A DNA stretch of 64,000 nucleotides from Nitrospirota bacterium (GTDB taxonomy: Bacteria; Nitrospirota; Leptospirillia; Leptospirillales; Leptospirillaceae). Of the stretch, positions 8,227 to 17,425 are shown one piece after another; position 1 is the first letter of the stretch; each line of letters starts with the position of its first letter. A program made the position numbers and the translations under genes. The stretch covers positions 1 through 64,000 of the forward strand of contig JAMCWM010000045.1 in the NCBI GenBank assembly GCA_023481175.1, read 5' to 3'. A model generated the notes under the pieces. The model worked only from the letters and a program-made list of their open reading frames with translations. It made no database searches and was not told the origin of the DNA.

Positions 8227-9645
8227 CTACCTCCTCTCCGAAGAGAGCGGATGATGTCCGGTCTCCTTCGGAGGAAGGGAGTCCCGGCAGGCACTCCACC
8301 AGGAGGCAAAATCACGACGAGCCCGCGCCACGAGGACCTTTCTCCGCTCGCGTTTTCCTCCCCGGACCCGGGTCGGGAGAGGAGGAAAAAGGCCGAAATG
8401 GAGGTTGACCGGAGAAAAAGGGGCGACCTCCTCCGGCCCGGGAGACTCTCCCTCCGGACGGTAGACGGAAGGGACAAGCGCCCTCAGGAGCGCTCCGACA
8501 GCCGTAGTGGGAGGCGGCAGCGTGGCGGGAGGATCGGGGGAAAGATAGAGGGCCGAGAGACGTCCCAGGGCGATCGACTCGGTGTACCCTTCCACCCCGA
8601 CCATCTGTCCGGTCGGATAGACCCCCGGAAGAGCGCGAAGCGAGAGGTCTGGCCCCAGAACCCGCGGGGCGTCGAGAAAGGTGTTCCGGTGGAGCGATCC
8701 ATACCGAAGAAACTGAGCCTCCGAAAAGCCGGGAAGCTTGCGGAAAATCCTGTCCTGCTCGGAGTAGCGGAGCTTGGTCTGGAATCCCACCATGTTGTAG
8801 GCGGTCTCCTCCCTGTTTTCGGCGCGAAGCTGGACGACGGCGTAAGGCGTCCGGCCTGTCCGGGGATCGACGAGGCCCACAGGGCGCATGGGTCCGAAGG
8901 CCAGGGTTTCCGGCCCCGAATCGGCCAAAGACTCCACGGGCTGGCATGCCTCGAAGGCCCGGAGCGCTTCCGGGCGATCCTCCACCCCTTCATGAGGGGG
9001 AACCCGCTCGCCATGGAGAAGATCCCCGACCAGCATCCGATAGGCCTCTTCGTCGAGAGGCACATTGAGATAGTCCCCCTCGCCAGGCGTCCCGTAGCGG
9101 TCTCCCCTGAAGAGCTTCGAGAGATCAAGGGAGAGGGCGTCAACGACCGGACTGATGGCATCATAGAAGGAGAGCCTGTCGCTGCCGATCCGGGACAGAA
9201 GGTCACGGGAGAGCTCGGGAGCGGTCAGGGGTCCGGTCGCCAGGATCAGGGGGCGATCCGGAGGAATCCGGTCCACACGTTCCCGTCGGATCGAAATGTT
9301 CGGATCGGCCTCGACCCGGGAGGTCAGAGCGGCGGAAAACCGGTCCCGGTCGACCACCAGAGCCCCTCCCCCGGGAATACGGGCCTCCATGGCGGCTTCG
9401 AGGACGAAAGATCCCATCGCCCCGAGCTCTTCCTTGAGGAGACCATGAGCCGTCTCAGGGTCGACGGACTTGAGAGAGTTCGAACAGACCAGCTCCGCCA
9501 GGTTTCCGGTTCTGTGGGCGCCTGTCCGGGTCTCTGGACGCATCTCGTAGAGGGTGACCCGGAGCCCGGAGCGGGACAGCGACAGCGCCGCCTCCGTTCC
9601 GGCCAAGCCCCCGCCAACCACCGTCACGTGATCGTGGCTGTTCAC
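8227..9645 (-). CDS. trmFO: Methylenetetrahydrofolate-tRNA-(uracil-5-)-methyltransferase TrmFO
   Basis: A folate- and FAD-dependent enzyme making ribothymidine-54 in the T loop of tRNA. The 472-residue protein starts with a Rossmann FAD-binding motif VVGGGLAGTEAAL and has the TrmFO hallmarks YEMRPETRTGAH, LVCSNSLKS, YNMVGFQTKL and GVEGYTESIA near the C-terminus. The GTG start overlaps the topA stop by 4 bp (GTGA). It is followed by an arginine-rich tail of about 40 residues. TrmFO is typical of Gram-positive bacteria and several other phyla, while gammaproteobacteria use TrmA, which helps the taxonomic placement. Confidence 0.95.
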   Translation of the reverse strand: MNSHDHVTVVGGGLAGTEAALSLSRSGLRVTLYEMRPETRTGAHRTGNLAELVCSNSLKSVDPETAHGLLKEELGAMGSFVLEAAMEARIPGGGALVVDRDRFSAALTSRVEADPNISIRRERVDRIPPDRPLILATGPLTAPELSRDLLSRIGSDRLSFYDAISPVVDALSLDLSKLFRGDRYGTPGEGDYLNVPLDEEAYRMLVGDLLHGERVPPHEGVEDRPEALRAFEACQPVESLADSGPETLAFGPMRPVGLVDPRTGRTPYAVVQLRAENREETAYNMVGFQTKLRYSEQDRIFRKLPGFSEAQFLRYGSLHRNTFLDAPRVLGPDLSLRALPGVYPTGQMVGVEGYTESIALGRLSALYLSPDPPATLPPPTTAVGALLRALVPSVYRPEGESPGPEEVAPFSPVNLHFGLFPPLPTRVRGGKRERRKVLVARARRDFASWWSACRDSLPPKETGHHPLSSERR

Positions 9646-12242
9646 GCCGTGATCCCCGACTCCTCGCCGTCCTCGCTCTCGTATCCGCATCCTTTTTCGG
9701 GACAGGAGTAAACAGTCTTCTTCCCGCTCTTTTTTTCGATCAGGAAGGCATGGCCACAAAGCGGGCAGGGCTTGGCCACAGGACGTCCCGGGTAGGTCCG
9801 GTCGCACTCCGGATAATGGCTGCATCCGTAGAACGTTCCCCTCTTTCCCTTGCGCGGGGTGATTTCGCCTCCGCATCCCGGGCGGGTGCAGACAATCCCC
9901 GTCGGAAGTGGCCGCGTGGTCTTGCATTTGGGATAGTTGGCGCAGGACAGGAAGCTTCCGAAGCGGCCGGTCTTGAGCACCATGGCCCCACCACAGGCCG
10001 GACAGGGAGGGATGTTCGCCGGAAGGGGCACCGGAGGTTCGGAGTGGCCCTTCGGGGGCCAGGGACGCGTGGTCTTGCAGGCCGGGTAGTCGCTACAGGC
10101 CAGAAAGGTTCCGAACCTCCCTTTGCGGACCACCATCGGCTTCCCGCAAGTGGAGCAGATTTCGCCGGCGGCCTCGGGAAGGACCTCGGGCGCGGGTCCA
10201 TTCTCCGTCTCGACGATGTTGCGGGTGGTCTTGCAGGCCGGGTAGTTTCCGCAGGCCAGGTAGGCGCCGTGGCGGCCCCATTTTTTGACCATGAGCGTTC
10301 CGCAGACAGGACAGGGGATCGTGGTCGGCTCGCTTTGGGCCTTCAGGTTGGCCATGCCGCCCCCCTTGGCCTTCGACAGCTCCCTCGAAAAAGGCCGATA
10401 GAAGTCGTCCACTGCCTCGCGGTAGATCTTCTCCCCCTCCTCCACCGAATCAAGCTCCTCTTCCATGCGGGCCGTGAAGGCGACGTTCAGAAGGTCGGGG
10501 AAGGAATCGACCAGGAGGCGGTTCACCGTCTCCCCGAGCTCTGTCGGGTGGAACCGGTTCTCCCGCTTTTCCACATACTCCCGGTCGAGAATGGTGGTCA
10601 TGATGGTGGCGTAGGTGCTGGGGCGGCCGATTCCTTTTTCCTCGAGCTCCCGGATGAGCGAGGCCTCGTTGTAGCGGGGAGGAGGCTCGGTGAAATGCTG
10701 CTGGGATTCGGGAGGGGCGGCACCCTCCACGGCCTCCCCTTCGTGAAGAAGGGGGAGTTCGTTCTCTTCCTCGCCTTTTTCCTCCCCTTCCTCTTCGGAA
10801 AGGGCGTCCGATTTCTTCCGGGCCCGGACCTCTTCCCCGCGCAGGACCAGGAAGCCCGGGTCGAGCATGCGCCGCCCGGTCGCCCGAAAGGTATCCCCTT
10901 TGTCCCCTTCGACGATGACGGTCGTAAGGAGATACCGCGCCGGAACCATCTGGCTTTCGAGAAAGGTCTGCCAGATCAGCCGGTAAACCCGAAGGAGATC
11001 CCGGTCGAGAATTCCCTCGAGGGAGTCGGGCGTCCGGCTGACGTCGGTGGGACGGATCGCCTCGTGGGCGTCCTGGATCCCTTTCTTGTTCCGGTAGGCG
11101 GGGCTCCGTGGAGGAAGAGCCTGGGGGTAGGCACTGGCGATGAATTTACGAGCCATCTCCTGGGCCTCGGGAGCAAGGCGGACGGAGTCGGTCCTCATGT
11201 AGGTGATGAGTCCCGTCTGGCCCTGTCCGGGAAGTTCGACGCCTTCGTAAAGCTTCTGGGCCAGCTGCATGGTCTTCTTGGCGGAAAAGCGAAAGCGCCG
11301 GGCTCCTTCCTGCTGGAGGCGGCTGGTCGTGAGCGGAGGAGAGGGCTGACGTCGTTTTTCATCGGCAGAGAGGCTGTCGATCCGGAAGCCTTCCGAGCCG
11401 ATCCGCTCCACCGTCTTGCGGGCTTCCTCGGCATTCGAGATCTGCACCTTACGGCCCGCGATCCGGTCGAGACGGGCGGTGAAGACGCTGTCGGAGCGGC
11501 CCGGGTCGGACGGACGCATCGAAAGGGTGATGGTCCAGTATTCTTCCGGAACAAAAGCCCTGATCTCGTTTTCCCGGTCGCAGACCAGACGGACGGCCAC
11601 CGACTGGACCCGGCCGGCGGAGAGTCCCCTCCGGACCCGTTCCCAGAGTAAGGGGGAGAGGGAGTATCCGACGATTCGGTCGAGGGCCCGGCGGGCCTTC
11701 TGGGCGTCGACCTTGTGAAGGTCGATCTCACCGGGTTCGGCCAGGGCCGCCTCGATGCCCCGGGGTGTCAGCTCGTGGACCAGCACCCGGCGAATCGGCT
11801 TCTTGAGCCCGGTCAGCTCGCTCGCGATATGATAGGCGATTGCCTCCCCTTCCCGGTCCGGATCGGAGGCGAGAAAGATCTCCCGGGCCCCGCGAGCGGC
11901 CTGGCGGATTTCATCGAGAACCTTCTTCTTTCCTTCCGAGACCACAAACTGGAGTTCGTAGCCATTGTCGACGTCCACTCCGATCTTGGACGGGGGAAGA
12001 TCCTTCAGATGGCCGACGCTGGCCTTGACCTTGTATCCGCTTCCCAGAATCCGGGTCAGGGTCCTGGCCTTCGTGGGCGACTCGACGATGATGAGGGTTC
12101 CCTTCGGGGCGGTCGCAGCTTTCTTCTCCACGATCGTCTCTTCCGGTGCAGCCGTCCGGGAGGAATCCGATGATTTTTTCCGGGGAGTCCGACTCTTCGG
12201 AGCCGCGGGAACGGCGGAAGCCGCTTTCTTGCGAACACTCAC
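9642..12242 (-). CDS. topA: DNA topoisomerase I
   Basis: Relaxes negatively supercoiled DNA by a transient single-strand break. The 866-residue protein has a Lys/Ala/Ser-rich N-terminal extension of about 46 residues, the Toprim domain (LIIVESPTKA; SDPDREGE with D127, D129, E131), and the catalytic tyrosine in ITYMRTDS (Y348). There is a Glu-rich insertion near 478-500. Five C-terminal zinc-finger modules follow, each with paired cysteines (such as CPVCG with CGNYPAC). The start is GTG. Five fingers and the charged insertion are more than in E. coli TopA, which has three classical zinc modules. Confidence 0.97.
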   Translation of the reverse strand: MSVRKKAASAVPAAPKSRTPRKKSSDSSRTAAPEETIVEKKAATAPKGTLIIVESPTKARTLTRILGSGYKVKASVGHLKDLPPSKIGVDVDNGYELQFVVSEGKKKVLDEIRQAARGAREIFLASDPDREGEAIAYHIASELTGLKKPIRRVLVHELTPRGIEAALAEPGEIDLHKVDAQKARRALDRIVGYSLSPLLWERVRRGLSAGRVQSVAVRLVCDRENEIRAFVPEEYWTITLSMRPSDPGRSDSVFTARLDRIAGRKVQISNAEEARKTVERIGSEGFRIDSLSADEKRRQPSPPLTTSRLQQEGARRFRFSAKKTMQLAQKLYEGVELPGQGQTGLITYMRTDSVRLAPEAQEMARKFIASAYPQALPPRSPAYRNKKGIQDAHEAIRPTDVSRTPDSLEGILDRDLLRVYRLIWQTFLESQMVPARYLLTTVIVEGDKGDTFRATGRRMLDPGFLVLRGEEVRARKKSDALSEEEGEEKGEEENELPLLHEGEAVEGAAPPESQQHFTEPPPRYNEASLIRELEEKGIGRPSTYATIMTTILDREYVEKRENRFHPTELGETVNRLLVDSFPDLLNVAFTARMEEELDSVEEGEKIYREAVDDFYRPFSRELSKAKGGGMANLKAQSEPTTIPCPVCGTLMVKKWGRHGAYLACGNYPACKTTRNIVETENGPAPEVLPEAAGEICSTCGKPMVVRKGRFGTFLACSDYPACKTTRPWPPKGHSEPPVPLPANIPPCPACGGAMVLKTGRFGSFLSCANYPKCKTTRPLPTGIVCTRPGCGGEITPRKGKRGTFYGCSHYPECDRTYPGRPVAKPCPLCGHAFLIEKKSGKKTVYSCPEKGCGYESEDGEESGITA

Positions 12243-12268
12243 TTTTCAGATGCCTTTCTTGAAGGTTG

Positions 12269-13144
12269 TCATGCCATGTCCCCTCGGGACAAAATCGCGG
12301 AGAGAACCTCCTCCGCACCCGACACTCTCCGGGCTCCTTCGCCCGCAAGAAGCGCCGGTCCTTCCCCTTCCCACCCCCTGGACTCACGGTCGAAGACCAG
12401 AAGCTCACGCCCCTCTTCGAGGGCGATCCGCGCCGTCACATAGGTCCCGGAGCGCCGGCGATGGGGGCCGACCACAACAGCCACCGACAGGCCGACAATC
12501 AGCCGGTTCCGGTAGGGGAAATGCCAGGGCTCAGGCCCATCCCCCGGAGGGTACTCCGAGAGGAGCAGGCCTCCTCCCGCCAAAATGTCCCTTTCAAGGA
12601 TCCGGTGCTCGGCCGGGTAGACCCGGTCGAGTCCGGTCCCCACCACGGCGATCGTGCGTCCAGGCCCGGAAATGGCTCCTCGATGCGCGGCTCCGTCCAC
12701 TCCCCTCGCCAGCCCCGACACCACGCAAACCCCTATCGAGGAAAGCTCCCGGGCCAGCTTGGAGACCGCCCCGCAGGCCGACGGTCCGGCTTCACGGGCC
12801 CCCACGACGGCAATTCCGGGAGGGAGAAGCGCCGAAAGATCTCCTTTCATCCAGAGCAGGAACGGGGGAAAAGAGAGATCCGACAGGAGACCGGGCCATC
12901 CGGAAGATCCGGGATGACTCATCTTAAGCCCAAGGCGTTCGGAATTGTCAAGAAGCGTCAGAAGCCGGTCCGTCAACCTCTCCCGGTCTTTTGGAGACAA
13001 CCCTTCGAGAATCCGGTCCCGCGCCTTGACCACCTTCTCGTCCGCCTCAACCCGGAGGCGGCGCTTTCTGGCCAGGGCCTCGAGTTCGGCCAGATGCGCC
13101 ACGCCCCATGTCAGGAGAGCAGACCGGTCCGATTCAGGGGACAC
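12269..13144 (-). CDS. dprA: DNA-processing protein DprA (Smf)
   Basis: A Rossmann-like protein that loads RecA on incoming single-stranded DNA during natural transformation. The 291-residue product has the DprA core: PGIAVVGAREAG, VVSGLARGVDGAAHRGA, TIAVVGTGLDRVYPAEH, LSEYPPG, and FPYRNRLIVGLS. The GTG start has GGAGG 6 bp upstream. It lies in the usual dprA-topA-trmFO-xerC order. No other competence genes are in the window, so whether the host is transformable is open. Confidence 0.93.
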   Translation of the reverse strand: MSPESDRSALLTWGVAHLAELEALARKRRLRVEADEKVVKARDRILEGLSPKDRERLTDRLLTLLDNSERLGLKMSHPGSSGWPGLLSDLSFPPFLLWMKGDLSALLPPGIAVVGAREAGPSACGAVSKLARELSSIGVCVVSGLARGVDGAAHRGAISGPGRTIAVVGTGLDRVYPAEHRILERDILAGGGLLLSEYPPGDGPEPWHFPYRNRLIVGLSVAVVVGPHRRRSGTYVTARIALEEGRELLVFDRESRGWEGEGPALLAGEGARRVSGAEEVLSAILSRGDMA

Positions 13145-13241
13145 GAAAAACCTCCAGGGATTTTTCTTCCCGGAGAATCGGGGTACAATAGGCCCTGTTC
13201 AGGGCCGCTTGACGATTCCACGTTCGCCGACAGGAAGAACC

Positions 13242-13484
13242 ATGGACCAATCCCTTTACCATCTGTTCCTCTACGCCACCATCATCCTGACCATCCTCAC
13301 GATGCTCGGGGCCGCCTATTATCTCTCCGACCGCAAGCGCAGGCTCGCGGAAAACCCGGACCGGCAGACTCTCTCGCCCTCGGAGCGAATTCACGAGATC
13401 GAGTCCCAGATCGCCGCCTTCAGGAGGAGAATCTCCGACCTCGAGGAGGAGAAGAAAAAGATTCTTTCCGCAAACAGAAGCTGA
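13242..13484 (+). CDS. Small single-pass membrane protein with a coiled coil
   Basis: An 80-residue protein that I do not recognise. One transmembrane helix (about 7-29, FLYATIILTILTMLGAAYYL) is followed by a basic stretch (DRKRR) and a predicted coiled coil rich in Glu and Lys (IHEIESQIAAFRRRISDLEEEKKK). The ATG at 13242 has AGGAAG upstream. It is divergent from dprA and convergent with the AAA-associated gene. The design resembles small membrane-anchored scaffolds or phage-shock-like proteins, but I can assign no family. Confidence 0.65.
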   Translation: MDQSLYHLFLYATIILTILTMLGAAYYLSDRKRRLAENPDRQTLSPSERIHEIESQIAAFRRRISDLEEEKKKILSANRS

Positions 13485-13496
13485 CATTCCCGGATC

Positions 13497-13979
13497 CTAG
13501 ACACCCCGGTCGACGTAGAGCTCTTCCCGGGCGGCATTGTACCCGAAAAGTTCGGCGTAACGTCCCCAGTTGACGAGCATCGAAAAAGCGGTGTCCACAT
13601 CCTCGTTCGGAAAGGCTTCTCCGATTTTCCGCTTGAGCGGCTCCATGGAAAGGCTCTCCTCCTCCTCCGCTTCGAGCCATTCGAAAACCCTGGAAAAAAG
13701 AGGAAGGGTCAACAGACGCTCCCGGATCAGCTTCTTCCGGCCGTTGATGTCCTTTTCCAGGATCTCCTCTCCCAGAGGGGTGAGCGCGATATCGCTTTCG
13801 GGGGTGATGACGAATCCCAGGGATTCGGCAGCCTTCACGATCTGAAGCTCTTCGCCCAGTTCGAGATGGAGATCGACGCCGAGCTGGTAGAGATCGGAGG
13901 CCCCTCCCTTCTCCTTCAGGATCTTGAGAAGACCGATAATCCGACTGATCCCCGTATAAGGCTCAGGTTCGCCTTCCAT
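13497..13979 (-). CDS. Stand-alone AAA-associated C-terminal domain of a nitrate/sulfonate-type ABC ATPase
   Basis: A 160-residue protein matching the AAA-associated C-terminal domain normally fused to NrtC/SsuB-like ATPases. Recognisable parts are DLYQLGVDLHLELGEELQIV, LGFV with IALTPLGEEILEKDINGRKKLIRE, and VNWGRYAELFGYNAAREELY. Here it is encoded separately 49 bp after the ATPase, in a different frame, and with its own GGAGG 7 bp before the ATG. It therefore looks like a real separate subunit. The role of the domain in the fused proteins is probably regulatory. It is co-directional with the ATPase and permease genes. Confidence 0.8.
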   Translation of the reverse strand: MEGEPEPYTGISRIIGLLKILKEKGGASDLYQLGVDLHLELGEELQIVKAAESLGFVITPESDIALTPLGEEILEKDINGRKKLIRERLLTLPLFSRVFEWLEAEEEESLSMEPLKRKIGEAFPNEDVDTAFSMLVNWGRYAELFGYNAAREELYVDRGV

Positions 13980-14028
13980 CACCCTTCCTCCTTGTCGTAT
14001 GACGCGCCATGAATTCCTTTGCCTGTCA

Positions 14029-14793
14029 TCAGGAAATGAGAGAAAAAATTTCGTCCGAAAGCCGTTCGAACTCGGGGTGTTTCCGGCTTCTCGGACGGGG
14101 CAGATCCACCGCGATCTCCCTCACGACATGGGTTGGTCGCCTGGAGAGAACGACAACCCTGTCGGCCATCTGGATGGCCTCTTCGATGATGTGGGTCACC
14201 ATGATGATCGTCCGGACCGGCATCTCCGGATCCTGCCAGAGCATGAGGACCTCGTCCCGGAGGGTCACCGAGGTCAGAGCGTCAAGATTCGAGAATGGCT
14301 CGTCCATGAGAAGGATCCGGGGTTCGATCGCCAGGGCCCGGGCGAGGCCCACCCGCTGCTTCATCCCTCCGGACAGCTCGCGAGGATAGGCCTCTTCGTA
14401 TCCTTCCAGTCCCACCTTGTCGATGTAGAATGACACCGTCCGGTCGATCTCGGAAGGTTTCCTTCCACGCGCAACAAGACCCAGAGCCACGTTGTCCCGG
14501 ACCGATAACCACGGGAGAAGGGCGAATCCCTGGAACACCATGGCCATGTCCGAATTCACCCCGTCCTGGGGACGGTCCTTGTAGAAGACCTCTCCCGATG
14601 TCGGCGGGATCAGCCCCTGGAGGATCCGAAGAAGGGTCGACTTTCCGCAGCCCGAGGGCCCGACGATCGCAACGAACTCCCCCTCCTCCACATCGAGGGA
14701 AAGGTTGTCGATCGCCCGATAGGAACGGGTCTCCCGGGTAAAGTCCCGCGCGACATTCCGGAGACTCAGGAAGTCGGACCGTCTAGACGTCAT
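14029..14793 (-). CDS. ABC transporter ATP-binding protein (nitrate/sulfonate/taurine type)
   Basis: The ATPase of an importer of small anions. The 254-residue protein has Walker A GPSGCGKST, Q-loop FQGFALLPW, signature LSGGMKQR, Walker B ILLMDEPFSNLD, and the switch histidine in MVTH. The closest families are SsuB, TauB and NrtD. The ATG overlaps the permease stop by 11 bp. No substrate-binding protein is encoded nearby, so the substrate (nitrate, sulfonate, bicarbonate, cyanate or another anion) cannot be assigned. Confidence 0.88.
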   Translation of the reverse strand: MTSRRSDFLSLRNVARDFTRETRSYRAIDNLSLDVEEGEFVAIVGPSGCGKSTLLRILQGLIPPTSGEVFYKDRPQDGVNSDMAMVFQGFALLPWLSVRDNVALGLVARGRKPSEIDRTVSFYIDKVGLEGYEEAYPRELSGGMKQRVGLARALAIEPRILLMDEPFSNLDALTSVTLRDEVLMLWQDPEMPVRTIIMVTHIIEEAIQMADRVVVLSRRPTHVVREIAVDLPRPRSRKHPEFERLSDEIFSLIS

Positions 14794-16495
14794 ACCCGTA
14801 CCTTCGCGTCACACGATCGTAGAGGGGGACCCAGAAAAGCCTGTTCGCGGCCACGACCGCCGCGGTCATGACCAAAAGAGCGGCCACGATGAGGACCGGA
14901 TGGCCTCCGGAATAGGTCGCCCTGTCGAGAAAGGCGCCCACTCCCCGAACCCCGTAGTCCTTCTGGGCGTAAACCACATACTCGGAGACGATGAGGGCGT
15001 TCCACCCCCCTCCGAAGGCGGTAATGGAGCCGGTCACGAGGGAGGGCATCAGGAAGGGGAGAAAGACCTTCCGGAGAAACAGCGTCCCCCTGACACCGAA
15101 GGTGAGGGACACCTCCCGAAGCTCGGAGGGAAAGGTCCCGACCCCCGAGAGCAGATTAAAGAGCAGGTACCACTGCATGCCCGACATCAGGAGAATCACC
15201 GAGGCCAGGTTCATGCTGTGAAGCTTCTGGACCACCAGGACAATCACGAATGGGAAGAGCGCGGTGGCCGGAACCGAAGCCATCACCTCCGCAAGCGGGA
15301 AGATGATCCGCGACAGGCGGGGGGTCCGGAAGACCCAGTAAGCCAGCGGAATGGTCCAGAGAAGGCTCAGCAGATATCCTGCCATCAGGCGAAGCATGGA
15401 AAAGACGAGATCGGCCGGAAGCTCTCCCAGCGAGGCCCAGGGAATCCCCTGCCGGATCCACCCCGACACCACATGGGCTCCCGCGAAAAGCCCTTTCGCG
15501 ATGATGAAGCCCACCAGGAACCCTCCCCCGGCCCGCAACAGAAAGCGGAAGGAGGGGGAAAGGGACCGCGGCACGATACGCCCTTCCCGCCAGGGAATCC
15601 GCGACAATCGGCCCAATGTCCGGGCAACTCTTCTTCTGAGGCGGACCAGCCCCTCGGAGGAAGCCAGAAAATCATAGACCGGGGAGGAGACCCGGGAAAA
15701 GGGCCCTTCCACCTCTCCAATCTGGAAGGTGTGCGACCAGACGAGAGAGGGTCGGAAAACAAGAACATCCAGGACCATCACCGTCACGATCAGGGCCCCG
15801 ATTCCCAAAAGGGCCTCCCCGAACCGTCCCTTTTCCGTACTGGCCACCAGAAAGCTTCCCAGCCCGGGAAGCTCGTAATGGACGGGACCCAGGGCGATCA
15901 TCTCGCAGGCGATCAGGAAGTACCATCCGGCCGTCCAGGAGAGAACGGAGTTGTAGACGACCTTGGGAAGAGTCAGGGGAACGAGAAATCGGGCGACCCA
16001 CAACCCGGAAGGCGCCCGGATGCCCCGGAACAGGTCCAGGAGATCGGGGGGGGCGGTCCGCACCGATTCGTAGACGGCAAAGGCCATGTTCCAGGCCATG
16101 CTGGTCGCGATCAGGACGACCGAAGCCGCCTCCACCCCCATCTTCGTGGTCGGGAAGAGGGGAATCATCATCAGAACGACCGCCGGAAAGAATCCCAGGA
16201 CGGGAATCGACTGCAGAATGTCCAGAACGGGGATGAGAATTCGGGGTCCCCACCGGGTCAGGGCGGCGGCGAAACCATACAGGTAGGCGAAGGCCAGAGA
16301 GAGGAGGTAGGCCAGGAAGAGTCGAAACAGGGAGTGCAGGATGTCTCCGGGAAGGTCGGCAAGATCCTCACGGGGAATGACGGGAACCCCCGACGGCGGG
16401 GTGCGGGAAAAAAGGAGCACGACCCCCGACAGAATCCCGACCACGATCACGGTCGGGAGAAGGAAGGTCAGCTTCCGGAAGAAGTCACCGTTCAA
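14783..16495 (-). CDS. Duplicated ABC-type anion transport permease
   Basis: A 570-residue membrane protein consisting of two fused binding-protein-dependent permease domains, as in the COG4986 duplicated permeases. Each half has several transmembrane helices and an EAA-type loop (first half near RGIRAPSGLWVARFLVP; second half near FGVRGTLFLRKVFLPFLMPS). A charged linker with GRLSRIPWREGRIVPR separates the halves around 290-310. The start is TTG at 16495 with a strong GGAGGAAG upstream. One polypeptide thus supplies the whole membrane channel that the downstream ATPase drives. Confidence 0.88.
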   Translation of the reverse strand: MNGDFFRKLTFLLPTVIVVGILSGVVLLFSRTPPSGVPVIPREDLADLPGDILHSLFRLFLAYLLSLAFAYLYGFAAALTRWGPRILIPVLDILQSIPVLGFFPAVVLMMIPLFPTTKMGVEAASVVLIATSMAWNMAFAVYESVRTAPPDLLDLFRGIRAPSGLWVARFLVPLTLPKVVYNSVLSWTAGWYFLIACEMIALGPVHYELPGLGSFLVASTEKGRFGEALLGIGALIVTVMVLDVLVFRPSLVWSHTFQIGEVEGPFSRVSSPVYDFLASSEGLVRLRRRVARTLGRLSRIPWREGRIVPRSLSPSFRFLLRAGGGFLVGFIIAKGLFAGAHVVSGWIRQGIPWASLGELPADLVFSMLRLMAGYLLSLLWTIPLAYWVFRTPRLSRIIFPLAEVMASVPATALFPFVIVLVVQKLHSMNLASVILLMSGMQWYLLFNLLSGVGTFPSELREVSLTFGVRGTLFLRKVFLPFLMPSLVTGSITAFGGGWNALIVSEYVVYAQKDYGVRGVGAFLDRATYSGGHPVLIVAALLVMTAAVVAANRLFWVPLYDRVTRRYGYDV

Positions 16496-16616
16496 AGACT
16501 TCCTCCCCGGAAGTTCCCTTGCTTGAACTTTGAAAAATTCCCCTGTTCCGGTACCATGGTGACAGCTTCATCGTTTATCCACACACACTCATGAACACCC
16601 GCGGAAAGGTTCGCCC

Positions 16617-17063
16617 ATGGACACCCGAACGGCCCTTCTGCTTCTGGTGATTTTAGCGGCAATACTTGTCGCCGGGATCCTCTTTTTTCTTTTTCGGGCG
16701 CTCAAGGTGCTCGACCGCGTCGAATCGTCGACCCGGGACCTCGAAACGGCCGTTGTTCCCCTCGTCGAAAGCCTTCGCCGCATGGCCGAAGAGGTCGAAC
16801 CCGTCGTCAGGAGAACCACCGAGCATTACCGAACGATCGAGGAAGGGATCGGAACCCTCACCCGGAATCCCCTCCTGTCCCTGATCTCCCCGATCCTGAA
16901 GGCGGGAGGAGGGCCCGTCCATGCCGCCACCAGCCTGTTCAGGATCGTCCGGGGGCTCGCCGCCGGATTTTCCAGGGCCCGGGAGGTCCTGAAAGAGCCT
17001 CGCCCGCCTCTTTCCCCCACATCTTCAACTCCCAACAAACAGGAGAATCGCCATGGCCAGTGA
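16617..17063 (+). CDS. DUF948-like membrane protein
   Basis: A 148-residue protein with one N-terminal transmembrane helix (about 6-26, ALLLLVILAAILVAGILFFLF) and a following helical segment (VLDRVESSTRDLETAVVPLVESLRRMAEEVEP), typical of DUF948 general-stress-type proteins. The end is Pro-rich. It overlaps the next gene by 11 bp, and the DUF948-YtxH pairing is common in bacteria. A role in envelope stress is a family-level guess. Confidence 0.7.
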   Translation: MDTRTALLLLVILAAILVAGILFFLFRALKVLDRVESSTRDLETAVVPLVESLRRMAEEVEPVVRRTTEHYRTIEEGIGTLTRNPLLSLISPILKAGGGPVHAATSLFRIVRGLAAGFSRAREVLKEPRPPLSPTSSTPNKQENRHGQ

Positions 17064-17352
17064 CAGGAATGATACAGGACTTGCCCTCTTTTTGACAGGG
17101 CTGGCATTGGGGGCACTCGCCGGGGTCCTTCTCGCTCCCGCTTCGGGGGCCGAAACCCGGAGAAAAATCGCCGACAAGGCGCGCGCGCTTCGCGAGGAGG
17201 CCGAGGAAGAGTTCGAGGAAGGGATCGAACACCTCAAGCACGACCTTCCCGCCAAAAAGGAACGCTATGCCGAGGCGGTCCGCGAAGGATGGAAGGCCTT
17301 CCGGGCCACCATCGACAAGGACCGGACGCCCTCTTCCACTCCGGGATCCTGA
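17053..17352 (+). CDS. YtxH-domain protein
   Basis: A 99-residue protein with the YtxH signature: a short glycine-rich membrane segment (FLTGLALGALAGVLLAPASGAETRRKI, about 13-39) followed by an amphipathic charged helix rich in Glu, Lys and Arg. YtxH proteins are linked to general stress in Bacillus; the molecular function is unknown. The ATG overlaps the DUF948-like gene, so the two are co-translated. A strong hairpin follows the stop. Confidence 0.75.
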   Translation: MASDRNDTGLALFLTGLALGALAGVLLAPASGAETRRKIADKARALREEAEEEFEEGIEHLKHDLPAKKERYAEAVREGWKAFRATIDKDRTPSSTPGS

Positions 17353-17366
17353 TCCTCCAACGCAAA

Positions 17367-17397
17367 GAGGGGGAAAGCCCGACGGGCTTCCCCCCTC
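17367..17397. terminator. Hairpin terminator between convergent genes
   Basis: Arms 17367-17380 and 17384-17397 pair over 14 positions with one mismatch around a GAC loop. A T-rich run (TTTCTTTCT) follows about 10 bp later on the + strand. It lies between the stop of the YtxH gene and the stop of the convergent DUF3332 gene and could serve both. Confidence 0.7.
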
Positions 17398-17425
17398 CCC
17401 AAGCGGTTTCTTTCTGAATTTTCCG

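Noticed and set aside
9750-11651. A 633-codon frame opposite topA
   Set aside because: It is antisense to the catalytic and zinc-finger parts of topA and looks like a composition artefact.
13979-14029. Frameshift between the ABC ATPase and the AAA-associated gene
   Set aside because: The two are in different frames, but the second has its own strong GGAGG and ATG and the first ends in a natural stop, so two separate genes are more likely than an error.
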